From JACCVL01 sp963704295 (GTDB lineage: Bacteria; Actinomycetota; Actinomycetes; Propionibacteriales; Nocardioidaceae), in the NCBI GenBank assembly GCA_963704295.1, contig OY969884.1, positions 2,356,001 to 2,420,000 on the forward strand: 64,000 bases of DNA. The letters are read 5' to 3'. This document shows, in pieces, positions 55,532-62,950 of this stretch. The notes under the pieces are model-generated. The model saw nothing but the letters and a program-made list of their open reading frames with translations, was not told the origin of the DNA and ran no database searches. The position numbers and the translations under genes are program-made. Positions within the stretch are counted from its first letter, which is position 1. Each line of letters starts with the position of its first letter.

Positions 55532-56998
55532 ATGACCGCCACGCTGAGTGAGAACGAGACCGCCGGTGGACCGGACGCCCCCGGCGGCGTCGGCCGCGTC
55601 GCCCGGGTGATCGGACCGGTGGTGGACGTCGAGTTCTCCGTCGACGAGATGCCCGAGATCTACAACGCCCTCGAGGTGGAGGTGACCCAGGGCGAGGCCG
55701 ACCGGACGCTGACCCTCGAGGTCGAGCAGCACATCGGCGACGGGATGGTCCGTACCGTCTCCATGCAGCCGACCGACGGGCTGGTGCGCGGCGCCAAGGT
55801 GTCCGACACCGGCTCCTCGATCATGGTGCCCGTCGGTGACGTGACCAAGGGCCACGTCTTCAGCACCATCGGCGACTGCCTGAACCTCAAGGAGAACGAG
55901 AAGCTCGACGTGCAGGAGCGGTGGTCCATCCACCGCAAGGCTCCCGCCTTCGACCAGCTCGAGTCCAAGACCGAGATGTTCCACACCGGGATCAAGGTCA
56001 TCGACCTGCTGACTCCTTACGTCCAGGGCGGCAAGATCGGCCTGTTCGGGGGCGCCGGGGTCGGCAAGACCGTGCTGATCCAGGAGATGATCGCCCGAGT
56101 CGCCCGTGACCACGAGGGTGTGTCGGTCTTCGCCGGCGTCGGGGAGCGGACCCGCGAGGGCAACGACCTGATCACCGAGATGACCGAGTCCGAGGTGATC
56201 GGGCAGACCGCGCTGGTGTTCGGGCAGATGGACGAGCCGCCCGGCGCCCGGCTGCGGGTGGCCCTGTCCGGGCTGACGATGGCGGAGTACTTCCGCGACG
56301 TGCAGGAGCAGGACGTGCTGCTGTTCATCGACAACATCTTCCGTTTCACCCAGGCCGGCCAGGAGGTCTCGACCCTGCTGGGCCGGATGCCGTCGGCCGT
56401 CGGCTACCAGCCGACGCTGGCCGACGAGATGGGCGTACTGCAGGAGCGGATCACCTCGACCCGAGGCCACTCGATCACCTCGATGCAGGCGATCTACGTG
56501 CCGGCGGACGACTACACCGACCCTGCCCCGGCCACCACGTTCGCCCACCTGGACGCGACCACCGAGCTGTCGCGTGACATCGCCTCGCTGGGCATCTACC
56601 CGGCGGTGGACCCGCTGACCTCCACCTCGCGGATCCTGGACCCGCGCTACATCGCCGAGGACCACTACCGCACGGCGGTGCGAGTGAAGCAGATCCTGCA
56701 GCGCAACAAGGAGCTGCAGGACATCATCGCCATCCTCGGTGTCGACGAGCTGTCCGAAGAGGACAAGGTCGTCGTCTCCCGGGCGCGGCGGTTGCAGCGG
56801 TTCCTGTCGCAGAACACCTACGTCGCCAAACAGTTCACCGGCATCGAGGGTTCGACGGTGCCGCTGGACGAGACGGTGGAAGCGTTCACCAAGATCTGCG
56901 ACGGCGACTACGACCACGTGGCCGAGCAGGCGTTCTTCATGTGCGGCGGGCTGGACGACGTGGAGCGCAGGTGGGCTGAAATCCAGAAGGACCTCTGA
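55532..56998 (+). CDS. atpD: ATP synthase F1 subunit beta
   Basis: 488-residue catalytic subunit. Walker A G-G-A-G-V-G-K-T, catalytic Glu in G-V-G-E-R-T-R-E-G, Walker B L-F-I-D-N-I-F-R-F, and D-E-L-S-E-E-D (the DELSEED lever). ATG at 55532 is preferred to GTG 55523, since GGGAGTGAG precedes it at a workable distance; the GTG would overlap the atpG stop. The stop overlaps atpC (TGATG). Confidence 0.97.
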   Translation: MTATLSENETAGGPDAPGGVGRVARVIGPVVDVEFSVDEMPEIYNALEVEVTQGEADRTLTLEVEQHIGDGMVRTVSMQPTDGLVRGAKVSDTGSSIMVPVGDVTKGHVFSTIGDCLNLKENEKLDVQERWSIHRKAPAFDQLESKTEMFHTGIKVIDLLTPYVQGGKIGLFGGAGVGKTVLIQEMIARVARDHEGVSVFAGVGERTREGNDLITEMTESEVIGQTALVFGQMDEPPGARLRVALSGLTMAEYFRDVQEQDVLLFIDNIFRFTQAGQEVSTLLGRMPSAVGYQPTLADEMGVLQERITSTRGHSITSMQAIYVPADDYTDPAPATTFAHLDATTELSRDIASLGIYPAVDPLTSTSRILDPRYIAEDHYRTAVRVKQILQRNKELQDIIAILGVDELSEEDKVVVSRARRLQRFLSQNTYVAKQFTGIEGSTVPLDETVEAFTKICDGDYDHVAEQAFFMCGGLDDVERRWAEIQKDL

Positions 56999-57393
56999 TG
57001 GCCGAAGAGCAGCTGCAGGTCGAGCTGGTCGCTGCGGACCGGCTGGTGTGGTCCGGGGAGGCGACCTTCGTGCTCGCCCGCACCGCGGATGGTGAGATCG
57101 GCGTGCTTCGCAACCACGCGCCGGTGCTCTCCGTGCTGGACCCCAGCGCCGTTGTCATCCGCCAGGAGGGTGGGGAGACGCTGGTGGCCGCCGTCGACGG
57201 GGGCTTCTTGTCGGTGGCTGACAACCGGGTGTCGATCCTGTCCGAGCACGCCCAGATGGCGGACGAGATCGACCGCGAGCAGGCGCGGCGGGACCTCGAG
57301 CAGGCGCAGTCCGCCGGTGACGACGATGCCGAGGCGGCACGGGGGCTCGGCTGGGCCGAGGCCCGCGTCGGCGCGGCGGAGAAGGCGGGCTGA
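56998..57393 (+). CDS. atpC: ATP synthase F1 subunit epsilon
   Basis: 131-residue subunit that brakes the rotor. N-terminal ten-strand beta sandwich (L-Q-V-E-L-V-A-A-D-R-L-V-W-S-G-E-A, L-R-N-H-A-P-V-L-S-V-L), then a C-terminal helical hairpin (E-Q-A-R-R-D-L-E-Q-A-Q). The second helix is fairly short, like mycobacterial epsilon. ATG overlaps the atpD stop by one base. Confidence 0.95.
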   Translation: MAEEQLQVELVAADRLVWSGEATFVLARTADGEIGVLRNHAPVLSVLDPSAVVIRQEGGETLVAAVDGGFLSVADNRVSILSEHAQMADEIDREQARRDLEQAQSAGDDDAEAARGLGWAEARVGAAEKAG

Positions 57394-57410
57394 CAGTCCG
57401 TCACGGACTG
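57394..57410 (+). terminator. Perfect 7-bp hairpin after atpC
   Basis: CAGTCCG-TCA-CGGACTG begins one base after the atpC stop codon. No U-tract follows, so it may be a transcript-end stabiliser, a partial terminator or a processing site before the DUF2550 gene. Confidence 0.45.
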
Positions 57411-57430
57411 CCAGCGTCCGGGCCGGGACC

Positions 57431-57871
57431 ATGCCGCTGTGGCAGATCGCACTGGACGTCCTCGGTGGGCTGTTGCTGCTCGCCGCCTTCGGTCTGGTGG
57501 GGCTGATCGTCCGGCGCCGGTGGTTGACCAAGAACGAGCCCACGTTCGACATGAGCGTGCGCACCCATCCCCAACAGGACGCCCGCGGCTGGACGCTCGG
57601 TGTCGCCCGCTACCGCGGCGACCGCCTTGAGTGGTTCCGAGTGTTCTCCTTGTCGCTGCGCCCCAAGCGGGTGTTCGACCGGCACGCCCTCGAGCTGCAC
57701 GACCGGCGCGAGCCGGCCGGCGCCGAGGCCTACGCGTTGTTCTCCGGCCACCTCGTGGTCCACACCCGGACGGCGACCGAGCAGGTCGAGGTGGCGCTGA
57801 GCGCGGACTCCCTGACCGGCCTGCTGTCCTGGCTCGAGGCGGCCCCGCCGGACCCGCACCGGCTCGGCTGA
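57431..57871 (+). CDS. DUF2550 family protein
   Basis: 146-residue protein with one N-terminal membrane helix (L-L-L-L-A-A-F-G-L-V-G-L-I-V-R-R-R) followed by a soluble domain: G-W-T-L-G-V-A-R-Y-R-G-D-R-L-E-W-F-R-V-F-S-L-S, R-P-K-R-V-F-D-R, and V-A-L-S-A-D-S-L-T-G-L-L-S-W-L-E. This matches DUF2550, which follows atpC in actinobacteria (M. tuberculosis Rv1312). Function unknown; a membrane-tethered partner of the ATP synthase is possible but unsupported. ATG at 57431, 37 bases after atpC, across a hairpin. Confidence 0.8.
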   Translation: MPLWQIALDVLGGLLLLAAFGLVGLIVRRRWLTKNEPTFDMSVRTHPQQDARGWTLGVARYRGDRLEWFRVFSLSLRPKRVFDRHALELHDRREPAGAEAYALFSGHLVVHTRTATEQVEVALSADSLTGLLSWLEAAPPDPHRLG

Positions 57872-57885
57872 ACCCGCCCTGGCGG

Positions 57886-58479
57886 TCAACGTGGACCGGT
57901 GGGCTCGGCCCCTGGTCCGCCCGGCCGCCACAGCACGTCACCCTCGTCCCGGTTGGCGTAGCGGGCGAGGATGAACAACAGGTCACTGGCCCGGTTGAGG
58001 TAGCGAACCGCGAGCGGGCTCATGCTGTCGCCGTGCTGCTCCATCGCCGCCCAGGTGGAGCGCTCCGCGCGACGGACCGCGGTGCAGGCGACGTGCAGGA
58101 GGGCCGATCCCCGGGTGCCGCCGGGCAGGACGAACGAGCGCAGCTTCTCCAACGACTCGTTGTAGTGGTCGCACCAGCCCTCGAGCCGGTCCACGTAGTC
58201 CTGCAGGACGCGCAGGGGTGGGAACTCGGGTTCGGCGACGACAGGTGTCGCGAGGTCCGCACCGACGTCGAAGAGGTCGTTCTGCACCCGGGCGAGGACC
58301 TCGACGACGTCGGGGTCCAGCTCGCCCAGGACGACGGCGGTCCCGAGGTGCGCGTTGGCCTCGTTGACGTCGCCGTAGGCCGCCACCCGGAGGTCGGTCT
58401 TGCGGACCTCGGACATGTCACCGAGCCGGGTGCTGCCTCCGTCACCCGTGCGGGTGTAGATGCGGGTGAGCTTGACCAT
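57886..58479 (-). CDS. Cob(I)alamin adenosyltransferase, PduO type
   Basis: 197-residue enzyme attaching the 5'-deoxyadenosyl group to cobalamin. Motifs: Y-T-R-T-G-D-G-G-S-T-R-L-G-D (ATP loop), K-T-D-L-R-V-A-A-Y-G-D-V-N-E-A-N-A-H-L-G, and A-C-T-A-V-R-R-A-E-R-S with the conserved Arg-x-x-Glu-Arg. It is convergent with the DUF2550 gene, as is Rv1314c in M. tuberculosis. It can provide adenosylcobalamin to MeaA encoded 1.4 kb away. ATG 6 bases after a TACGGT box. Confidence 0.9.
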   Translation of the reverse strand: MVKLTRIYTRTGDGGSTRLGDMSEVRKTDLRVAAYGDVNEANAHLGTAVVLGELDPDVVEVLARVQNDLFDVGADLATPVVAEPEFPPLRVLQDYVDRLEGWCDHYNESLEKLRSFVLPGGTRGSALLHVACTAVRRAERSTWAAMEQHGDSMSPLAVRYLNRASDLLFILARYANRDEGDVLWRPGGPGAEPTGPR

Positions 58480-58485
58480 TGCCCG

Positions 58486-58491
58486 ACCGTA
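58486..58491 (-). promoter_or_regulatory. -10 box (TACGGT) of a leaderless start, adenosyltransferase gene
   Basis: TACGGT on the minus strand, 6 bases from the ATG at 58479; no ribosome-binding site in the gap. Confidence 0.45.
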
Positions 58492-58497
58492 CCGGGG

Positions 58498-58857
58498 TCA
58501 GCGTGTCCGGCCGCGGTCAGCGGCGACGATCCGCGTCGCGGCGTCCACGTCCTCCGGCCAGACCAGCACCTGGGCGACGCTGGCGCCGGGCCGGTAGGTG
58601 GCCCGGAGCCCGGCCGACACCAGGACGCCGCGGATCCGGTCCGCCTCGGCCGGCGCGGCGGAGACGACACCGATCAACAGTCCGTGGGCCGGGTCCGCCA
58701 CGCGGGTGCCGGCGCGCCTCGACCGGGTCTGCATCGACCAGCGCAGCACCAGCGCGAGCAGCACGACGCCGATCGTCGACACGACCGGGATGTACAGGTA
58801 GTCCAGACCCGACGAGCCGACCAGGGGAACCCCCGCGACCGGACCCGTGGACAGCAC
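58498..58857 (-). CDS. Small membrane-anchored hypothetical protein
   Basis: 119-residue protein with one membrane helix (about 20-40: Y-I-P-V-V-S-T-I-G-V-V-L-L-A-L-V-L-R-W) and a soluble C-terminal part including A-D-R-I-R-G-V-L-V-S-A-G-L-R-A-T-Y, then V-L-V-W-P-E-D-V-D-A-A. The second half looks like a small alpha/beta fold (helix D-R-I-R-x-V-L followed by a strand), similar to the actinobacterial proteins often placed near hbd. I cannot name a family. GTG at 58857 chosen because the leading residues are hydrophilic and the upstream frame lies in the divergent promoter region. Confidence 0.6.
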   Translation of the reverse strand: MLSTGPVAGVPLVGSSGLDYLYIPVVSTIGVVLLALVLRWSMQTRSRRAGTRVADPAHGLLIGVVSAAPAEADRIRGVLVSAGLRATYRPGASVAQVLVWPEDVDAATRIVAADRGRTR

Positions 58858-58890
58858 GAGTCCAGTGTGCCCGGACCGGACAGGGCTGGC

Positions 58891-58896
58891 TACGCT
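58891..58896 (+). promoter_or_regulatory. -10 box (TACGCT) for a leaderless leader peptide before hbd
   Basis: TACGCT ends 8 bases before a GTG at 58905 that opens a 16-codon frame reaching the dehydrogenase start. Confidence 0.45.
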
Positions 58897-58904
58897 GCCC
58901 GGCG

Positions 58905-58955
58905 GTGACGGTTGCGGTCCGGCAGCCCGTCGCGAGCGAAGGGTTGCGTGGATGA
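58905..58955 (+). CDS. Candidate 16-residue leader peptide coupled to the dehydrogenase gene
   Basis: GTG-initiated short frame M-T-V-A-V-R-Q-P-V-A-S-E-G-L-R-G, leaderless by position. Its stop TGA (58953-58955) overlaps the ATG at 58952 (ATGA), so ribosomes finishing it could re-initiate on the dehydrogenase. No regulatory codon run is seen. Alternatively transcription starts here only by chance and the downstream AAGGG serves the real start. Confidence 0.35.
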   Translation: MTVAVRQPVASEGLRG

Positions 58956-59806
58956 CCGGCAGGCTGTGCGTGGTCGGGGCGGGGCTGATGGGCTCGGGAA
59001 TCGCCCAGGTGGCGGCCGTGGCCGGATGGGACGTCACGCTGCGCGACGTCAGTGACGACGCGCTGGCCCGCGGGCGCGGGGAGGTCGAGCGCTCCCTCGC
59101 CCGGCTGGTCGCCAAGGACAAGCTCTCCGACGACGCCCGCGCGGCCGCGCTGGACCGGATCACCACGACGACCGACCTCGGGGCCGCGGCGGAGGCGGAC
59201 CTCGTCGTTGAGGCGGTGTTCGAGCGGATCGACGTCAAGCACGCGGTCTTCCGCGAGCTGGACGGCGTCTGTGCAGAAGGCACCGTGCTGGCCACGAACA
59301 CCTCGGCCATCCCGGTCACATCGATCGCGGCGGCCACCGACAGACCGGAGCAGGTCGTCGGGACGCACTTCTTCTCGCCGGTCCCGATGATGCGGCTGTG
59401 TGAGCTCGTGCGCGGCCTGAAGACGAGCGACGAGACGCTGGCCACGGCGCGCTCGTTCGCCGAGGGGGTAGGCAAGACCTGCATCGTCGTCGAGCGGGAC
59501 GTCGCCGGCTTCGTCACGACTCGGCTGATCAGTGCGCTCGCGATGGAGGCGGTCGCGCTCTACGAGTCCGGTGTCGCCTCCGCCGAGGACATCGATCTGG
59601 CCTGTCAGCTCGGTTTCGGTCACGCGATGGGTCCGCTGGCCACGACGGACCTGACCGGCGTGGACATCCTGCGGCACGCCACCTTGAACATCCACGCCGA
59701 GACCGGGGACTCCAAGTTCTTCCCGCCCGAGCTGCTGTCCCGGATGGTCGACGCGGGGGACCTCGGCCGGAAGTCCGGCCGAGGGTTCTTCGACTACGAC
59801 GACTGA
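58952..59806 (+). CDS. 3-hydroxybutyryl-CoA dehydrogenase
   Basis: 284-residue NAD(P)-dependent short-form 3-hydroxyacyl-CoA dehydrogenase (Hbd/PaaH type). Rossmann loop V-V-G-A-G-L-M-G-S-G-I-A near the start; catalytic F-F-S-P-V-P-M-M (His in T-H-F-F-S-P and Glu in L-C-E-L-V); K-S-G-R-G-F-F-D-Y at the C-terminus. Interconverts acetoacetyl-CoA and 3-hydroxybutyryl-CoA, feeding either beta-oxidation, polyhydroxybutyrate or the ethylmalonyl-CoA pathway. The next gene is MeaA, so the last is favoured. ATG start, with AAGGG 11 bases upstream. Confidence 0.9.
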   Translation: MTGRLCVVGAGLMGSGIAQVAAVAGWDVTLRDVSDDALARGRGEVERSLARLVAKDKLSDDARAAALDRITTTTDLGAAAEADLVVEAVFERIDVKHAVFRELDGVCAEGTVLATNTSAIPVTSIAAATDRPEQVVGTHFFSPVPMMRLCELVRGLKTSDETLATARSFAEGVGKTCIVVERDVAGFVTTRLISALAMEAVALYESGVASAEDIDLACQLGFGHAMGPLATTDLTGVDILRHATLNIHAETGDSKFFPPELLSRMVDAGDLGRKSGRGFFDYDD

Positions 59807-59823
59807 CCGCGCCGTCCTGGTCA

Positions 59824-59829
59824 TACGCT
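59824..59829 (+). promoter_or_regulatory. -10 box (TACGCT) of a leaderless start, meaA
   Basis: TACGCT ends 7 bases before the ATG at 59837. Confidence 0.45.
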
Positions 59830-59836
59830 GCCCGTC

Positions 59837-61852
59837 ATGGTGAGCACGTCAGCACCCGACGCCTCGGCCCCACGACGTGATCCGCCGTGGGTGATGCGTA
59901 CCTACGCCGGGCACAGCTCCGCCGGTGAGTCCAACGCCCTGTACCGCCGGAACCTGGCGCACGGTCAGACCGGGCTGTCGGTGGCCTTCGACCTGCCGAC
60001 CCAGACCGGGTACGACCCCGACCACGAGCTCGCCCGTGGCGAGGTCGGCAAGGTCGGTGTGCCCGTCCCGCACCTGGGCGAGATGCGCCGGCTGTTCGAC
60101 GGGATCCCGCTGGCGGAGATGAACACGTCGATGACCATCAACGCCACCGCCATGTGGCTGCTGGCGATGTACCAGGTGGTTGCCGAGGAGCAGGGGATCG
60201 AGCCGGGGCGTCTCGCCGGGACCACGCAGAACGACATCATCAAGGAGTACCTGTCGCGCGGCACCTACGTCTTCGGCCCGGAGCACTCGCTGCGCCTGAC
60301 GAGGGACCTGATCGCCTACACGGTCAGTGCGATCCCGCGCTGGAACCCGATCAACATCTGCAGCTACCACCTGCAGGAGGCGGGTGCCACGCCGGAGCAG
60401 GAGATCGCGTACTCGCTGAGCACCGCGATCGCGGTCCTGGACGGCGTCCGCGACTCGGGACAGGTGCCGCCCGAGGAGTTCGCCGTCGTGGTGGGGCGGA
60501 TGTCGTTCTTCGTCAATGCCGGCGTGCGGTTCGTCGAGGAGATGTGCAAGCTCCGCGCGTTCGTCGAGCTCTGGGACGAGCTCTGCCGCGACCGTTGGCA
60601 GGTCGAGGACGAGCGGCTTCGCCGCTTCCGGTACGGCGTCCAGGTGAACTCGCTCGGACTCACCGAGGCGCAGCCGGAGAACAACGTGCAGCGGATCGTG
60701 CTCGAGATGCTCGCCGTCACGCTCTCCCGGACCGCCCGGGCTCGGGCCGTCCAGCTCCCGGCCTGGAACGAGGCACTCGGCCTGCCGCGACCCTGGGACC
60801 AGCAGTGGTCGCTGCGTATGCAGCAGGTGCTCGCCTACGAGTCCGACCTGCTCGAGTACGACGACCTGTTCGACGGGTCGCCGGTGATCCAGGCCAAGGT
60901 GGACGCCCTGGTCGCGGGCGCCCGCGACGAGATGGACCGGGTGCAGGCCATGGGCGGGGCCGTGTCGGCTGTCGAGTCGGGTTACATGAAGTCCCAGCTG
61001 GTGGCCGCGCATGCGGTCCGGCGGGCCCGGATCGAGACCGGCGAGGACACGGTGGTCGGGGTGAACCGGTTCACCGGCACCGAGCCCTCGCCGCTGACGG
61101 CCGACCTCGACACGGTGATCCAGGCCCCCGATCCGGAGGCGGAGCGAGCCGCGGTCGACTCGGTCCGACGATGGCGGCAGCAGCGCGACGAGAGCGAGGT
61201 GGCCGCCGCGCTGGACCGGCTCGGGGTGGACGCGAAGTCCAGCGCCAACCTGATGGACGCCACCCTGCAGGCAGCGCGCGCCGGCGCCACGACCGGGGAG
61301 TGGGCCGGTGCCCTGCGCGAGGTGTTCGGTGAGTACCGCGCCGCGACCGGCGTCTCGGCGTCCGTCGGCGCAGCCGAGGCGGGGGAGGAGCTGATGCTGG
61401 TCCGTCGGCGCGTCGAGGTCACCAACGGTGACCTCGGTCGGCGCCTCCGGCTGTTGGTCGGGAAGCCCGGACTGGACGGCCACTCGAACGGCGCCGAGCA
61501 GATCGCCGTGCGGGCCCGTGACGCCGGTCTGGAGGTGGTCTACCAGGGGATCCGGCTGACGCCGGCCGAGATCGTCGCCGCGGCCGTCGCCGAGGACGTG
61601 CACTGCGTGGGGCTCTCTATCCTCTCCGGCTCCCACCTCGAGCTGGTTCCCGCGGTGCTTGACGGCCTGCGTGAGGCCGGTGCGGGCACTCTGCCCGTCG
61701 TGGTGGGCGGCATCATCCCCGCCGCCGACGCCACGGCCCTTCGCGCCGCCGGAGTGGCCGACATCTTCACCCCGCGGGACTTCGGGCTCACCGAGATCAT
61801 CGGTCGGATCGTCGACGCGGTGCGCGACGCGAACGGTCTGGACCGCGCCTGA
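59837..61852 (+). CDS. meaA: B12-dependent acyl-CoA mutase MeaA (ethylmalonyl-CoA mutase type)
   Basis: 671-residue mutase with the catalytic barrel first and cobalamin domain last, fused in one chain. Barrel segments: R-T-Y-A-G-H-S-S-A, S-V-A-F-D-L-P-T-Q-T-G-Y, N-T-S-M-T-I-N-A-T-A-M, T-T-Q-N-D-I-I-K-E-Y. The base-off B12 motif is G-K-P-G-L-D-G-H-S-N-G (Asp-x-His-x-x-Gly), then G-L-S-I-L-S-G-S-H. Nearly every segment matches Streptomyces MeaA (recalled), identified elsewhere as ethylmalonyl-CoA mutase. Methylmalonyl-CoA mutase proper has a different barrel. ATG 7 bases from a TACGCT box. Confidence 0.92.
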   Translation: MVSTSAPDASAPRRDPPWVMRTYAGHSSAGESNALYRRNLAHGQTGLSVAFDLPTQTGYDPDHELARGEVGKVGVPVPHLGEMRRLFDGIPLAEMNTSMTINATAMWLLAMYQVVAEEQGIEPGRLAGTTQNDIIKEYLSRGTYVFGPEHSLRLTRDLIAYTVSAIPRWNPINICSYHLQEAGATPEQEIAYSLSTAIAVLDGVRDSGQVPPEEFAVVVGRMSFFVNAGVRFVEEMCKLRAFVELWDELCRDRWQVEDERLRRFRYGVQVNSLGLTEAQPENNVQRIVLEMLAVTLSRTARARAVQLPAWNEALGLPRPWDQQWSLRMQQVLAYESDLLEYDDLFDGSPVIQAKVDALVAGARDEMDRVQAMGGAVSAVESGYMKSQLVAAHAVRRARIETGEDTVVGVNRFTGTEPSPLTADLDTVIQAPDPEAERAAVDSVRRWRQQRDESEVAAALDRLGVDAKSSANLMDATLQAARAGATTGEWAGALREVFGEYRAATGVSASVGAAEAGEELMLVRRRVEVTNGDLGRRLRLLVGKPGLDGHSNGAEQIAVRARDAGLEVVYQGIRLTPAEIVAAAVAEDVHCVGLSILSGSHLELVPAVLDGLREAGAGTLPVVVGGIIPAADATALRAAGVADIFTPRDFGLTEIIGRIVDAVRDANGLDRA

Positions 61853-61875
61853 GCCGCCCGGTGCACAGCTGCCCG

Positions 61876-61881
61876 TACAGT
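61876..61881 (+). promoter_or_regulatory. -10 box (TACAGT) of a leaderless start, K+ channel gene
   Basis: TACAGT ends 7 bases before the GTG at 61889. Confidence 0.45.
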
Positions 61882-61888
61882 TCCCACC

Positions 61889-62950
61889 GTGGCTGACGCC
61901 CCGCGTATCCGGCTCCCGGACCGCACCTCCTCGCCGTGGCGCGCCCTGCAGCTCCGAGTGGCGATCGGGCTCGGCCTGCTCGGCGCGGTGGTGCTGCTGG
62001 TCTATCTGGACCGGGACGGCTATCGCGACGCCTACGGCGGCGACGGCGGCCAGCTCAGCCTGCTGGACTGCCTCTACTACGCGACCGTCACGATGACGAC
62101 CACCGGCTACGGCGACATCACTCCGGTGACCGACGGCGCCCGGCTGTTCAATGCGGTCATCATCACTCCGCTGCGGGTCATGTTCCTGATCGTGCTGGTC
62201 GGGACGACACTCGAGGTGCTGGCCAGCCAGGGGCGCTACCAGTGGCGGATCTCCCGATGGAGGAAGCACATGCATGATCACGTGGTGGTCGTCGGTTACG
62301 GAACCAAGGGACGCAGTGCCGTGCAGACCCTGCTGGCCAAGGGCTTCCGGGACGAGGACATCGTCGTGATCGACAACGGGACCGAGGCGATCGCCCAGGC
62401 CAACGAGGACGGGGTCGCCGTCGTGGTCGGCGACGGCACCCGGCGCGAGGTGCTCGTCCGAGCCGGCGTCGATGAGGCTCGCCAGGTGCTGGTCACGGCG
62501 CACCGTGATGACGCGGCCGTGCTGATGACGCTCACCGCCCGCCAGCTGAACCCGTCCGCTTTCGTCACCGTCGCGGTGCGGGAGCAGGACAACGTGCCGC
62601 TCGTCCGGCAAAGCGGGGCGGACGCCGTCGTCACGTCGTCGGACTCGGTGGGGCGGCTGCTCGGCCTGTCGGCGGTCAGCCCGTCGCTGGGAGAGGTGCT
62701 GGAGGACCTGCTCACGTACGGGGAGGGGCTCGAGGTGGCCGAGCGGGACGTGCTGCCGTCCGAGGTCGGCAAGCCTCCGCAGTCCTGCGGGGACCAGGTG
62801 ATCGCGGTGGTGCGCGGCAACCGCGTCTTCCGCTTCTTCGAGCCGACGGTGTCCCAGCTCCAGCGGGGCGACAAGGTCGTCGTGGTGCGCTCCGGGGTCG
62901 AGCTGCCCTGGGCGTCCCGGCCAGGCGCCGACGCCGTCATGGACGAGTGA
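61889..62950 (+). CDS. Potassium channel with RCK/TrkA regulatory domains
   Basis: 353-residue channel subunit. Two membrane helices flank a pore loop with the K+ selectivity filter T-M-T-T-T-G-Y-G-D (residues about 68-76). After the second helix comes an RCK/TrkA-N Rossmann domain (V-V-V-G-Y-G-T-K-G-R-S-A) and a TrkA-C domain to the end. The first helix is followed by an unusually polar segment (Y-L-D-R-D-G-Y-R-D-A-Y-G-G-D-G-G). MthK-like architecture, gated by Ca2+ or nucleotides in relatives. Stop overlaps the metallophosphoesterase start by 4 bases. Confidence 0.88.
   Translation: MADAPRIRLPDRTSSPWRALQLRVAIGLGLLGAVVLLVYLDRDGYRDAYGGDGGQLSLLDCLYYATVTMTTTGYGDITPVTDGARLFNAVIITPLRVMFLIVLVGTTLEVLASQGRYQWRISRWRKHMHDHVVVVGYGTKGRSAVQTLLAKGFRDEDIVVIDNGTEAIAQANEDGVAVVVGDGTRREVLVRAGVDEARQVLVTAHRDDAAVLMTLTARQLNPSAFVTVAVREQDNVPLVRQSGADAVVTSSDSVGRLLGLSAVSPSLGEVLEDLLTYGEGLEVAERDVLPSEVGKPPQSCGDQVIAVVRGNRVFRFFEPTVSQLQRGDKVVVVRSGVELPWASRPGADAVMDE

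Noticed and set aside
59849..62611. A 920-codon open frame on the minus strand across meaA and the K+ channel gene
   Set aside because: It spans two genes with clear family motifs on the plus strand; composition is the Arg/Gly/His/Gln-rich mirror typical of shadow frames.
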